Below, piece by piece: positions 7,283 to 15,522 of a DNA stretch of 48,626 nucleotides. The translations under genes and the position numbers were made by a program. The stretch comes from an uncultured Kiloniellales bacterium (GTDB lineage: Bacteria; Pseudomonadota; Alphaproteobacteria; Kiloniellales; JAKSDN01). Positions within the stretch are counted from its first letter, which is position 1; every line of letters starts with the position of its first letter. The DNA lies in assembly GCA_947258885.1 (NCBI GenBank), contig CAMYKD010000026.1, forward strand, positions 1 to 48,626, given 5' to 3'. The notes below the pieces were generated by a model. That model searched no databases. It saw only the letters and a program-made list of their open reading frames with translations, and was not told the DNA's origin.

Positions 7283-7352
7283 GCCGCCGATGGTACCCGA
7301 CCGGCCACGATCGGCAACCCGTTCCAGGAGATCGGCGCTAGAGGACCCGGCC
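7283..7352. repeat. 70-bp direct repeat, copy A
   Basis: The copy begins GCCGCCGATGGTACCCGACC and ends GACCCGGCC. It matches 7930-7999 with about 5 differences in 70 bases. The first 30 bases can fold through GCCGAT/ATCGGC. The two copies flank the small secreted-protein gene 7502-7804. Confidence 0.75.
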
Positions 7353-7501
7353 AGTTATTGCGCCGGCGCTATGGCGGTCGCCATCCCGCGTGTCCGTCCA
7401 TGTCGCCCTCGTCCGGCAAGGCATGGCCGCGTTGACTTGCGGTTGAATTATGGACGAAGGTGCCGGGGCGTTAGCAACGTGACTCTAGGAGGAGACGGCC
7501 C

Positions 7502-7804
7502 ATGCGCTATCAAGCCCTTCTGGTATTCGCTTTCGCGACACTACTGGCATCCGGCCCGGCTGCTGCCCAGACGTCCTGTTTTCCGAGCTCGGCTTGCGAT
7601 CACTATTTTCCGTCGCAACCAAACTGGCTCTACAAACCGAGCTGGCAGGGCCGCCAAGAGATAATGCAGCGACAAAACGAGCAAAACGAGGCCCGGAAAT
7701 CAGAGGGCCAAGACCGCCGCCTCCGCGCGCTTCGCGCCCAGGAGCAGAACGAGCGCCGGCGGGACAGTTCGTTCCGCCTCCATATTCCGAATCGAAAGTG
7801 GTAA
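7502..7804 (+). CDS. Small secreted protein of unknown function
   Basis: The 100-residue precursor has a clear signal peptide (MRYQALLVFAFATLLASG, cleavage after AAA) and a strong ribosome site TAGGAGGAG before ATG 7502. The mature part has two Cys (SCFPSSAC), an aromatic stretch (HYFPSQPNWLYKPSW) and a charged helical region rich in Gln, Asn, Arg and Glu (about 50-90). I do not recognise it. It lies alone between two 70-bp direct repeats, so it may be a small mobile or recently inserted cassette. Confidence 0.65.
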   Translation: MRYQALLVFAFATLLASGPAAAQTSCFPSSACDHYFPSQPNWLYKPSWQGRQEIMQRQNEQNEARKSEGQDRRLRALRAQEQNERRRDSSFRLHIPNRKW

Positions 7805-7929
7805 GGCGTTCCACCTGTCGCCCCAAGCGACCGGTAGGGCTGTCCACCTGCTGCTTTTTCAAGCTTGGAAAGCAGCGTCCCCACCTTCCTCTCGGCCCGC
7901 AGCCATATGCGACCCGCGCGCCCACCCGT

Positions 7930-7999
7930 GCCGCCGATGGTACCCGACCGGTCGCGATCGGCAACCCGTTCCAGGAGATCGGCCCGAGAAGACCCGGCC
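7930..7999. repeat. 70-bp direct repeat, copy B
   Basis: This is the second copy of the element at 7283-7352, in the same orientation, about 93 percent identical by hand count. It is 94 bp from the 3' end of tRNA-Thr. Similarity stops abruptly at both ends of the 70 bases. Confidence 0.75.
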
Positions 8000-8093
8000 C
8001 GCCATCCTGCCGCCGATCGCATTGGTCCACGCGCGGCTCCAGCCGGACGCGGCGCGAAGAACTTTCCGATCGGTTGAAGGTCTGGAGAAGGGC

Positions 8094-8169
<76 letters not shown>

Positions 8170-8240
8170 CCTTGTGCCGTCCAGGCGCGCGGACAGTAAT
8201 GCAGGGCCGGGCGCCCCGTCAATGCCGCGCGAGACGGCCC

Positions 8241-9689
8241 TCAGCCGCGCTGGCCGGTGGCGGTGGCTTGCGGCGGCGCGCCGGGCTTGCCCGGCGCCAG
8301 CGCCCGTCCGCCGCCGTTGCCGCTTCGCGGCAGGATCTCGAGCGCCGGCAACTCGGCCTCGGGCCGTCCCGCGCCGTCGGCCGGCCGCGCCTCGGGGCCG
8401 ACCTGCACCGGCGGGCGCCAGGTGACGCTGTCGAAGGTCTTGCAGGCGCCGCAGTGGGCGGTCCAGCGCCCGGCCAGCGCGCCGCAGGACTCGCAAACCC
8501 AGGCCGGATCGCGGGGCGCGCGGCCGGCGCGCAACAGCCAGGCGCGCGCCTTGGCGCCGTCGCCGTGCTCGGATTCTTCGAGCCGGGCCATCAAGCGGCA
8601 GACCCGCTCGCCGGGCGTCTTGCCCGCCGCCTTGGCCAGGTGACGCCGCGCCTCGCCCCAGAGCTGCGCGTCGAGCGCCGTCTCGGCCCGGGTCAGCTGG
8701 CTCTCCGGATGGTCGGGCGCGCCGGCGACGAGCTCGGCCATGCGGCCGACCTGCGCCAGCGCGTCGGTTTCGGGATCCAGCCCCTTGTAGAGCCGGGCCA
8801 GGTCCGGGTGCGGCTGGTCGGCCCACGCGCGCTGCAGCACGCGCCCCGCCTTGCCCCGGCGCCCGTCGGCGGTCAGCAGCTCGGCCAGGAGGACCGTGGC
8901 CGGCACCAGGCCGGGCGCCAGCTTGTGCGCCTCGCGCGCCAGCTTGAGGGCCTGCTCCGCGTCGCCGGCGGCGCGGGCCGCGGCGGCGCGCTCCAGCGTG
9001 ATCACGGCGCGCTTGCGCTCGCCCTCGGGCGGCGGCAGGGCCTTGTGGCGGACCGCCTGGCGGACCGCCAGCTCGGCCGCCGTCAGATCGCCGGTCTGCT
9101 CCGACAGCTCGACCATGGCGGTCAGCACCCAGGGCGTCTTGGGGCGCAGGTCGTGGGCCTGCTGGGCGTAGTCGAGCGCCGCATCGGTGTCGCCCCGGCG
9201 CAGCGCCTGCATGAGACAGCCGCGCAGGCCCATGAAGCGGGTCTCCTCGCGCTCCAGCATGGCCTCGAAATAGCGCCTGGCGGCCTGGTCGTCGCCGGCG
9301 AGCTGCGCCGCCTGGGCGGAGAGCAGCAGGGTGAGCGGCGGCTCGTCCATCAGGACCTCGGCCTTGCGGGCCCAGCGGCGCGCCTCGTCGGGATCGCCCG
9401 CGGCGACCGCGACCATGCCCTGGGTCAGCGCCTTGTAGCCGCGCCGGCGCCGGTTCTCGCGGAGCACCCGACCGAGGCTGCCCGGCGCGCCGGCCAGAAG
9501 CCGCCAATAGCGGTGGACCAAAACCGCCGCCAGGGTGATCAGGAAGACCGCGAGGATCAGGATGCCGACCGTAGTATCGATCTGATAGCCGAAGATCTCG
9601 ATCGAGACCCGGCTCGGCTGGTAGGCCAACCAGACCGCGGCGGCGACGAGCACCGCCAGCTTAGCGATGAAGATCAGCGAGCGGACCAT
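8241..9689 (-). CDS. hemY: HemY-like membrane protein of haem biosynthesis
   Basis: The 482-residue protein carries an N-terminal HemY domain: two membrane segments (about 2-22, SLIFIAKLAVLVAAAVWLAY, and 38-62, GILILAVFLITLAAVLVHRY). TPR-like helices follow (about 90-380). A C-terminal zinc-ribbon-like motif comes next (CESCG, then CGACK), then a Pro/Gly-rich tail. From family knowledge, this HemY (distinct from protoporphyrinogen oxidase) sits in hem operons and is thought to assist late haem synthesis at the membrane. The start at 9689 is the first Met before the membrane segment. It is the last gene of the leftward set hemC, hemD-mic60, hemY, with a 10-bp gap to its upstream neighbour. Confidence 0.88.
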   Translation of the reverse strand: MVRSLIFIAKLAVLVAAAVWLAYQPSRVSIEIFGYQIDTTVGILILAVFLITLAAVLVHRYWRLLAGAPGSLGRVLRENRRRRGYKALTQGMVAVAAGDPDEARRWARKAEVLMDEPPLTLLLSAQAAQLAGDDQAARRYFEAMLEREETRFMGLRGCLMQALRRGDTDAALDYAQQAHDLRPKTPWVLTAMVELSEQTGDLTAAELAVRQAVRHKALPPPEGERKRAVITLERAAAARAAGDAEQALKLAREAHKLAPGLVPATVLLAELLTADGRRGKAGRVLQRAWADQPHPDLARLYKGLDPETDALAQVGRMAELVAGAPDHPESQLTRAETALDAQLWGEARRHLAKAAGKTPGERVCRLMARLEESEHGDGAKARAWLLRAGRAPRDPAWVCESCGALAGRWTAHCGACKTFDSVTWRPPVQVGPEARPADGAGRPEAELPALEILPRSGNGGGRALAPGKPGAPPQATATGQRG

Positions 9690-9699
9690 GGCCGGCCGC

Positions 9700-12138
9700 C
9701 TAGCCGCCGGCCTGCGTGAGCCGGGCGATCGCCCGGGCGCGCAGGGCCGAGAGCGCGGTTTCGGCGCCGAGCCGCGCTTCGGCCCGGGCCCGCCAGCCGG
9801 CCGCCGCCTCGGCCGCCGGTCCGTCCAGCGCATTCAGCTCCGCCAGCGCCCCCGCCAGGTCGCCGGCCTGGAGCCTATGCTCGGTCCGGGCCACGACCGG
9901 CCCGGGATCGCCGCCCGCGACGTCGCCGACGGGGCGCACGGTGACCACGTCCGAGAGCCGCCGCAGCAAGCCGGACATCAGGCCGTCGCTCTCGCCCCCG
10001 GCGTCGCTCTCGCCCCCGGCGGCGCCGGCGATCACCGCGCGGGCAACCCCGGCAAAATCGCGGATGAGCGCCGCGCGGGTCGCGACGCCCGACGCCGCGT
10101 GGCCCTGGAGCGGCGCCAGGAGCTCCGTTAATTCCGCGTCCTCGCCGACCACGCCGCGCAGCAGGTCGAGCTCGCCGGCGTAGGGGCGGCCCCGGGCCAG
10201 CGCCTCGCGTAGCTGCTCCAGGGCGAGCATGAGCGCCACGTCGCCGCGCGTGGGCGGCGGCCCGGCCTCCTCTCGCGCCATCGCCTCGATCCGCTGCTCG
10301 ATCCGGTCCAGCCCGGCCAGGCGCGCCTCCAGGGCGGCGATCCGCCCGCCCAGGGCCTCCTCGGCGGCGGTCAGCGCGGCGAGCTGGTCCGCGGTGACGG
10401 CCGGGGCCGCGGCCTGGTCCTCGAGCCGGCCGAAGCGCGCCTGGAGCGCGCTCACCTCGGCGCCCAGCGCGTCCAGCGTCTGGGCCAGCTCCGGCGCGAG
10501 CTGCGGCACGCCTAGGGCCGGGGTCGCCGCTGGTTCCGCCTCGGGTTCGGGCGGCACGACGGTCACGCTGGGTTCCGGTTCGGGCTGCGGGATCGCTTCG
10601 CTCGGCGCGGGCTCGGGGACCGCGGCCGATTCGGTCGGTTCGGGCTCGGGCGGTGCTGTGGCATCGCTCGGCTCGGGCGCGGGCTGGACCGGCGCCCCGA
10701 CCGTTTGCGCCGGTTCGTCCGCGGGCGTCGGCGCCTCCGCAGGTGCCGGGCCCGCCTCGGGCTCGTTCGCGGCGATCACCGCCTGATCGGCGTCTTCCGC
10801 CGCGCCGGGATACCAGAGATCGCGCGTCAGGACCGCGCCGGCGGCGGCCAGCGCCAGGACGACGGCCGTCACGACCAAGGCCACGCGGCCGCGTGCCGGC
10901 GGTGCGGCGGGTTCCGGGTGCGGCGGTTCCGATTGTGGCGGTTCCGATTGTGCCGGTTCCGATTGTGGCGGTTCCGGCGCGGGCGTTTCGGGCGCTGCGT
11001 CCTGCTCTTCCGCCCGGTCGAGCGGCGGGAGGATCTCGCCCTCCATCGGAGGCTCCGGGGCTGCGGGCTCCGGGGCTGCGGGCTCCGGTTTCGGCGCTCG
11101 GGCCTTGGCCCGGCGCGGCTTGCCGGGCTTGCCCGCTTTACCGGGCCGCGCGAAGACGGCCTCGTCGATCTCGATACCGGCGGCGTCGGCGGCGGCCAGC
11201 ACCTGCGCCTGGCGGTTGGCGGGAATGGCGCCGCGCTCCTTCCAGCCCTGCACCGTGCTGACGGCCACGCCCAGCTTATGGGCCATGGGCCGGATGCCGC
11301 CGAAGGCCGAAATGACCGTCTCGGCCCGTGACGCGCCGGGCGGCGGCTGGGCCCCCGGCTCCGGGTCTTGCGAAGCGCTGTCCTGCGCCATGATGTCCCC
11401 TTGCCCTACATCCCCGGCCGCGGCCCGGTCCGTGTCGTCGAGGCAGGCCAGAAGCGCCTGCTGGTTGGCCTGGGCCGCGGTCCGCACGCCGCGCCAGGAT
11501 AGCGCCCCCAGGTTGTCCGCCACCGCCGCGCTCAGACAGACCGCCAGGCACCGCTCGCAGTCCGCCGCCAAACCGTGGTCGGCGACCAGCCTAACAAAGG
11601 TCTTCGCGGTCCGGGGAGAGAAAAACAGCACCGCGTCCAAGTCGCCGCCGGCCAGCGCCGCGCGCACCGCTTCCGAGAGCTCCCGCACCGGCTCGGCCTT
11701 GTAGAGGACGCTGCGACGCACTTCGAAGCCCGCGCCCTCCAGCCCGCCCTTGAGGTCGCCGGCCAGCGAGCCGCCGGCGCCGTGCAGCAGGGGCCCGGCC
11801 CCGGGGACGAGACGGTCCCTGACCAGGCGCGCCAGATCCTCGACGTCCCCGCCGGCGCTTTCGACCCCGGTGAAGCCGGCGGCCCGGGCCGCCTCCGCGC
11901 TGGCGTCGCCGACCGCGAAGACCGGCAGGCCGCGCTCCGAGGAGACCTCGGCGAAGGCCCGGACGCCGTTGGCGCTGGTGAACAGCAGCGCCTGCACGCC
12001 GGCCAGGTCCAGCGGCGGCTCGGGCACCGCGGGCTCGATGACGAGCAGCGGCTGGACCAGGGCCTGGTGGCCGCGCGACTCGAGCGCCGCGACCAGCGCC
12101 ACGGCATCGGCTTCGGGCCGGGTGACCAGGACGCGCAT
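9700..12138 (-). CDS. hemD: Uroporphyrinogen-III synthase fused to HTH-mitofilin (Mic60-like) protein
   Basis: A single 812-codon frame starts at ATG 12138 and overlaps the hemC stop (TGATG). Residues 1-235 are HemD (MRVLVTRPEADA, LLFTSANGVRAF, FFSPRTAKTF), which closes hydroxymethylbilane to uroporphyrinogen III. No stop follows. After a linker, residues 275-325 form a Cro-like helix-turn-helix (AFGGIRPMAHKLGVAVSTVQ, GWKERGAIPANRQ). A Pro/Glu/Ala region and one membrane segment come next (about 415-435, VALVVTAVVLALAAAGAVL), then another acidic linker, a coiled coil (about 535-610) and a C-terminal mitofilin-type domain. That second half matches alphaproteobacterial Mic60, which shapes intracytoplasmic membranes. 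Met250 (11391) has AAGGGG upstream, so the Mic60 half may also be made separately. Confidence 0.85.
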   Translation of the reverse strand: MRVLVTRPEADAVALVAALESRGHQALVQPLLVIEPAVPEPPLDLAGVQALLFTSANGVRAFAEVSSERGLPVFAVGDASAEAARAAGFTGVESAGGDVEDLARLVRDRLVPGAGPLLHGAGGSLAGDLKGGLEGAGFEVRRSVLYKAEPVRELSEAVRAALAGGDLDAVLFFSPRTAKTFVRLVADHGLAADCERCLAVCLSAAVADNLGALSWRGVRTAAQANQQALLACLDDTDRAAAGDVGQGDIMAQDSASQDPEPGAQPPPGASRAETVISAFGGIRPMAHKLGVAVSTVQGWKERGAIPANRQAQVLAAADAAGIEIDEAVFARPGKAGKPGKPRRAKARAPKPEPAAPEPAAPEPPMEGEILPPLDRAEEQDAAPETPAPEPPQSEPAQSEPPQSEPPHPEPAAPPARGRVALVVTAVVLALAAAGAVLTRDLWYPGAAEDADQAVIAANEPEAGPAPAEAPTPADEPAQTVGAPVQPAPEPSDATAPPEPEPTESAAVPEPAPSEAIPQPEPEPSVTVVPPEPEAEPAATPALGVPQLAPELAQTLDALGAEVSALQARFGRLEDQAAAPAVTADQLAALTAAEEALGGRIAALEARLAGLDRIEQRIEAMAREEAGPPPTRGDVALMLALEQLREALARGRPYAGELDLLRGVVGEDAELTELLAPLQGHAASGVATRAALIRDFAGVARAVIAGAAGGESDAGGESDGLMSGLLRRLSDVVTVRPVGDVAGGDPGPVVARTEHRLQAGDLAGALAELNALDGPAAEAAAGWRARAEARLGAETALSALRARAIARLTQAGG
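10922..10977. repeat. 15-bp tandem repeat in the hemD-mic60 frame
   Basis: About 3.7 copies of GGCGGTTCCGATTGT encode the minus-strand Ser-Glu-Pro-Pro-Gln / Ser-Glu-Pro-Ala-Gln repeats just before the membrane segment. The period is a multiple of three, so copy-number change would preserve the frame. Confidence 0.75.
11051..11088. repeat. 15-bp tandem repeat encoding Pro-Glu-Pro-Ala-Ala
   Basis: There are two full copies and one partial copy of GGCTCCGGGGCTGCG, in the linker after the helix-turn-helix of the HemD-Mic60 product. The repeat is in frame. Confidence 0.7.
11392..11404 (-). promoter_or_regulatory. Internal ribosome site before Met250 of hemD-mic60
   Basis: Upstream of ATG 11391 the minus strand reads GGCAAGGGGACATC, with AAGGGG six to seven bases from the ATG. 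This is the position where a separate mic60 gene would begin (MAQDSAS). It suggests that the fused frame arose by loss of the hemD stop codon and that both a fusion and a free Mic60 may be made. Confidence 0.5.
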
Positions 12139-13088
12139 CAAATCTCGGCAAGCGCGGCGAAGAAGGCCGGCCCCGCGGCAGCACGCAGCTCGGCGCCGGC
12201 ATCGCGGCCGAGCGCGTCCGCGTCACCCGCCGCCCCGCGGCGCTCGGCCCGTTGCGCCCGGGTGCCGTCGGGCATCGCAACCAGCGCGCGCAGCCACAGC
12301 TCGCCGCCCGAAGGATCCAGCTCGGCCAGGGCCGCGATCGGCGTACGGCACGATCCGTCGAGCACTTCGAGGCACGCGCGCTCGGCGGCGACGCGCGTCG
12401 CCGTGTCCGCGTGATCGAGCGCCGCCAGCCGGGCGGCCGTCTTTTCGTCGTCGGTCCGCGTCTCGAGACCGACGGCGCCCTGTGCCACGGCGGGCAGCAT
12501 CTCTTCGGGTTCCAGCGGCGCCGTGACCCGCGCCGCCTCGCCGAGCCGGTTCAGGCCGGCCATCGCCAGCAGGGTGGCGTCGGCCTCGCCTTCGGCCAAC
12601 TTGCGCAGGCGCGTGCCGACGTTGCCGCGCAACGGCACGACCGTGAGGTCGGGCCGGGCCATCAGCACCTGGGCCTGGCGGCGCAGCGAGGCCGTGCCCA
12701 CGACGGCACCGGCCGGCAGCTCGGCGAGACCCGCGCCCCGGTTCGAAAAGAAGGCGTCGCGCGGATCCTCGCGCGGCAGGATCGCCGTGATCGCGAGGCC
12801 CTCGGGCAGCCAGGTCGGCACGTCCTTCATGGAGTGCACGGCCGCGTCGATCGCGCCGTCCAGGAGCGCCTCTTCGATCTCCTTCGTGAACAGGCCCTTG
12901 CCGCCGATCTCGGCCAGGGTCCGGTCCTGGATCTTGTCGCCGCTGGTCTTGATCACGACGATCTCGACCGCGCCCTCGACGGCGAGGTCCGGATGCGCAT
13001 CGCCCAGGCGCCGGCGCACTTCGTGTGCCTGGGCCAGCGCCAGCGGGCTGCCCCGGGTGCCGAGGCGAAGGAGTGCTGCGGTGCTCAT
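12138..13088 (-). CDS. hemC: Hydroxymethylbilane synthase (porphobilinogen deaminase)
   Basis: The 316-residue enzyme condenses four porphobilinogens into hydroxymethylbilane. The sequence shows LRLGTRGSPLALAQ at the N-terminus, KTSGDKIQDRTLAEIGGKGL, HSMKDVPTW, LRRQAQVL, LRGNVGTRLRKL, and the dipyrromethane-cofactor Cys in DGSCRTPIAA (about residue 246). The start is ATG 13088; the frame is open a little further only through a TTG. The stop overlaps the hemD ATG, so translation is probably coupled. The length is normal for the family. The divergent neighbour is tsaD. Confidence 0.97.
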   Translation of the reverse strand: MSTAALLRLGTRGSPLALAQAHEVRRRLGDAHPDLAVEGAVEIVVIKTSGDKIQDRTLAEIGGKGLFTKEIEEALLDGAIDAAVHSMKDVPTWLPEGLAITAILPREDPRDAFFSNRGAGLAELPAGAVVGTASLRRQAQVLMARPDLTVVPLRGNVGTRLRKLAEGEADATLLAMAGLNRLGEAARVTAPLEPEEMLPAVAQGAVGLETRTDDEKTAARLAALDHADTATRVAAERACLEVLDGSCRTPIAALAELDPSGGELWLRALVAMPDGTRAQRAERRGAAGDADALGRDAGAELRAAAGPAFFAALAEI

Positions 13089-13097
13089 GACACCCAA

Positions 13098-13126
13098 GCT
13101 TTAGGCCCGAAAGGCCCCCTGTGCAA
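13098..13126 (-). promoter_or_regulatory. Possible promoter for the hem operon
   Basis: On the minus strand TTGCAC (13126-13121) and TAAAGC (13103-13098) are separated by exactly 17 bp in the 80-bp gap between divergent hemC and tsaD. The predicted transcript would start only a few bases before the hemC ATG, giving an almost leaderless message. Confidence 0.3.
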
Positions 13127-13168
13127 GGACGGTGGCGCGCGCTGCGGCGACGCGCTAATTTCGCGGGC

Positions 13169-14215
13169 ATGATCGTGCTGGGCATAGAGACGAGCTGTGA
13201 CGAGACGGCGGCGGCGGTGGTCACCGGCGAGCGCGAGATCCGCTCCAACCTGGTGCTCTCGCAGCTGGCCGAACACCGGCCCTACGGCGGCATCGTGCCC
13301 GAGATCGCCGCGCGCAGCCACCTGGACCACCTGGACGGTCTGGTCGCCCGGGCGATGGACGATGCCGGGGCCGGCTTCGACGATCTGGACGGCGTAGCGG
13401 CGACCGCCGGCCCGGGCCTGATCGGCGGCGTCTTCGTCGGGGTGATGACGGCGAAGGCGATCGCGCTGGCGCGCGGCCTGCCGTTTCTCGCGGTCAACCA
13501 CCTGGAGGGCCACGCGCTCTCGGTGCGGCTGACCGAGGACCTCGCCTTTCCCTATCTGCTGTTGCTGATCTCGGGCGGACACTGCCAACTGCTTGCGGTC
13601 GAGGAGGTCGGCCGGTACCGGCGCCTGGGCGGCACGATCGACGATGCGGTCGGCGAGGCCTTCGACAAGTCGGCCAAGCTGCTGGGACTGCCCTACCCGG
13701 GCGGCCCCGCCGTCGAGCGGGCCGCCGAGATGGGTGACCCGGCGCGGTTCGACCTGCCGCGGCCCCTGATCGGACGCGACACCCTGGACTTCTCCTTCTC
13801 CGGTCTCAAGACCGCCGTGCGCCACAAGGCGCGCGAGCTCGGCCTACCGGCCCCCGGGGCCGACCCGCAGGCCGCGAACGATCTCGCCGCCGGGTTCCAG
13901 GCCGCGGTCGGCGACGTGCTCGCCGACCGCTGCCGACGCGCCCTGGCGCGTTTCCAAGAGGATTACGACCGGGCCGGCCCCTTGGTGGTCGCCGGCGGGG
14001 TGGCGGCCAACAGCTTCCTGCGCGGGCGGCTCGCGGACGTGGCCGAGGCGGGCGGCGCGCGGTTGCTGGCGCCGCCGCAGGCGCTCTGCACGGACAACGC
14101 GGCGATGATCGCCTGGGCCGGGATCGAGCGCCTGGCGCGCGGGCTCACCGACCCGCTCGACTTCGCGCCCCGGCCGCGCTGGCCGCTCGAGGAGCTGGTG
14201 GGACGCGCGGCATGA
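13169..14215 (+). CDS. tsaD: tRNA N6-threonylcarbamoyladenosine transferase subunit TsaD
   Basis: The 348-residue protein transfers the threonylcarbamoyl group to A37 of ANN-decoding tRNAs, with TsaB and TsaE. Visible motifs: [18 protein letters not shown] at the start, the metal ligands in HLEGH (His111 and His115), [31 protein letters not shown], and [10 protein letters not shown] near the C-terminus. The start at 13169 is the Met of the family N-terminus; upstream codons read as non-coding. The last codons overlap gpsA (ATGA), a tight arrangement that suggests translational coupling. Confidence 0.97.
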   Translation: MIVLGIETSCDETAAAVVTGEREIRSNLVLSQLAEHRPYGGIVPEIAARSHLDHLDGLVARAMDDAGAGFDDLDGVAATAGPGLIGGVFVGVMTAKAIALARGLPFLAVNHLEGHALSVRLTEDLAFPYLLLLISGGHCQLLAVEEVGRYRRLGGTIDDAVGEAFDKSAKLLGLPYPGGPAVERAAEMGDPARFDLPRPLIGRDTLDFSFSGLKTAVRHKARELGLPAPGADPQAANDLAAGFQAAVGDVLADRCRRALARFQEDYDRAGPLVVAGGVAANSFLRGRLADVAEAGGARLLAPPQALCTDNAAMIAWAGIERLARGLTDPLDFAPRPRWPLEELVGRAA

Positions 14216-15210
14216 TCATCCAGAGCATCGGCGTCATCGGCGCGGGCGCCTGGGGTACCGCGCTCGCCCAAACGGCGCTCCGGGCGGGCCGGGATGTCGT
14301 GCTTTGGGTGCGCGAGCCGGGGTTGGCCGAGACGATCAACCGGGACCACGAGAATCCGGACTATCTGCCAGGAGTCCCGCTCGGTCCGGAGCTTCGGGCG
14401 ACCGGCGACCTGGCCGAGGCGACGGCCGCGGACAGCGTGCTGCTGGTCACCCCGGCGCAGCATCTGCGCGAGACCGCGGGCGCGCTGGAGCCGCATCTGG
14501 CCGAGACGGCCACGATCGTGGTCTGCGCCAAGGGCATCGAGCAGCGGAGCGGCGCCCTGATGACCGAGGTCGTGGCCGAGACCCTGCCCGGCCGGCCCCG
14601 GGCCGTGCTGTCCGGGCCGACCTTTGCCGCCGAGGTGGCGCGGGGCCTGCCGACCGCCGTGACCCTGGCCGCCGACGACGCGGCGCAGGGCGCGGCGCTT
14701 GTCGTGGCCCTCGGCAGCAACCGCTTTCGCCCCTACCTGTCCGACGATCCGATCGGCGCGGAGATCGGCGGCGCGGTCAAGAACGTGATCGCGATCGCCT
14801 GCGGCATCGTCGCCGGGCGCCGGCTCGGGGACAACGCGCGCGCGGCCCTGATTACCCGCGGGCTGGCCGAGATCGTCCGCCTGGGCCTGGCCAAGGGGGG
14901 GCGGAGCGAGACCCTGATGGGCCTGTCCGGCCTGGGCGACCTGACGCTCACCTGCTCGGCCCTGCAGTCGCGCAACTTCTCCCTCGGCGCCGCCCTGGGC
15001 GAGGGCCGCGCGCTCGACGAGATCCTGGCCGAACGCCGTTCGGTCGCCGAGGGCGTTTTTTCGGCCGCGGCGATCACCGGACTCGCGGAGAGCCTTGGGA
15101 TCGAGATGCCGATCGTCGCCGCGGTCGATGCCGTGCTCAACCGCGGCTCCGACATAGACGCGACCATCGAGGGCCTGCTCGCCCGACCGTTTCGCGCCGA
15201 ACTGAGTTGA
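14212..15210 (+). CDS. gpsA: Glycerol-3-phosphate dehydrogenase [NAD(P)+]
   Basis: The 332-residue cytosolic enzyme reduces dihydroxyacetone phosphate to sn-glycerol-3-phosphate for phospholipid synthesis. It shows the Rossmann motif [14 protein letters not shown] at residues 5-18, [19 protein letters not shown], the catalytic-Lys region [14 protein letters not shown], and [12 protein letters not shown]. Its start overlaps the tsaD stop by four bases. Length and motifs are typical; no oddities. Confidence 0.97.
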   Translation: MIIQSIGVIGAGAWGTALAQTALRAGRDVVLWVREPGLAETINRDHENPDYLPGVPLGPELRATGDLAEATAADSVLLVTPAQHLRETAGALEPHLAETATIVVCAKGIEQRSGALMTEVVAETLPGRPRAVLSGPTFAAEVARGLPTAVTLAADDAAQGAALVVALGSNRFRPYLSDDPIGAEIGGAVKNVIAIACGIVAGRRLGDNARAALITRGLAEIVRLGLAKGGRSETLMGLSGLGDLTLTCSALQSRNFSLGAALGEGRALDEILAERRSVAEGVFSAAAITGLAESLGIEMPIVAAVDAVLNRGSDIDATIEGLLARPFRAELS

Positions 15211-15236
15211 CCCGATACAGCCGAGAGGAAGGTGCC

Positions 15237-15521
15237 ATGCTCTACACGATCCATTGCGTCGACAAGCCCGACCGGGGCGAAGCCCGCAAGGCCAACCGCA
15301 CCGCGCATCTCGGCTACCTGAGCACCTACGGCGACCAGGTGGTGCAGGCCGGGCCATTGCTGAGCGAGGACGGCGAATCCATGATCGGCAGCCTGTTGAT
15401 CATGGATCTCCAAAACCGCGCCGAGGCCGAGGAGTTCGTCGCCGGGGACCCCTACACCATGGCCGGTCTGTTCGAGGCCGTGACCATCGCGCGCTGGAAG
15501 ATCACGGTGCCGCCCGAGTGA
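15237..15521 (+). CDS. YciI-like protein
   Basis: The 94-residue protein belongs to the YCII family: MLYTIHCVDKPDRGEARKAN, then HLGYLSTYGDQVVQAGPLL, with the family His (in the HLGYL segment) and an FVAGDPYTMAGLFEAV stretch. The Asp in GDPY is the other conserved polar residue. The fold is a small ferredoxin-like dimer; the reaction is unknown in most members. It lies 26 bp after gpsA, behind GAGAGGAAGG, likely in the same transcript as tsaD-gpsA. Confidence 0.88.
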   Translation: MLYTIHCVDKPDRGEARKANRTAHLGYLSTYGDQVVQAGPLLSEDGESMIGSLLIMDLQNRAEAEEFVAGDPYTMAGLFEAVTIARWKITVPPE

Positions 15522-15522
15522 T

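Noticed and set aside
10918-11090. Closely spaced short repeats as a possible CRISPR array
   Set aside because: Period 15, no spacers, and coding in frame for Pro/Glu-rich linkers; no cas genes anywhere in the window.
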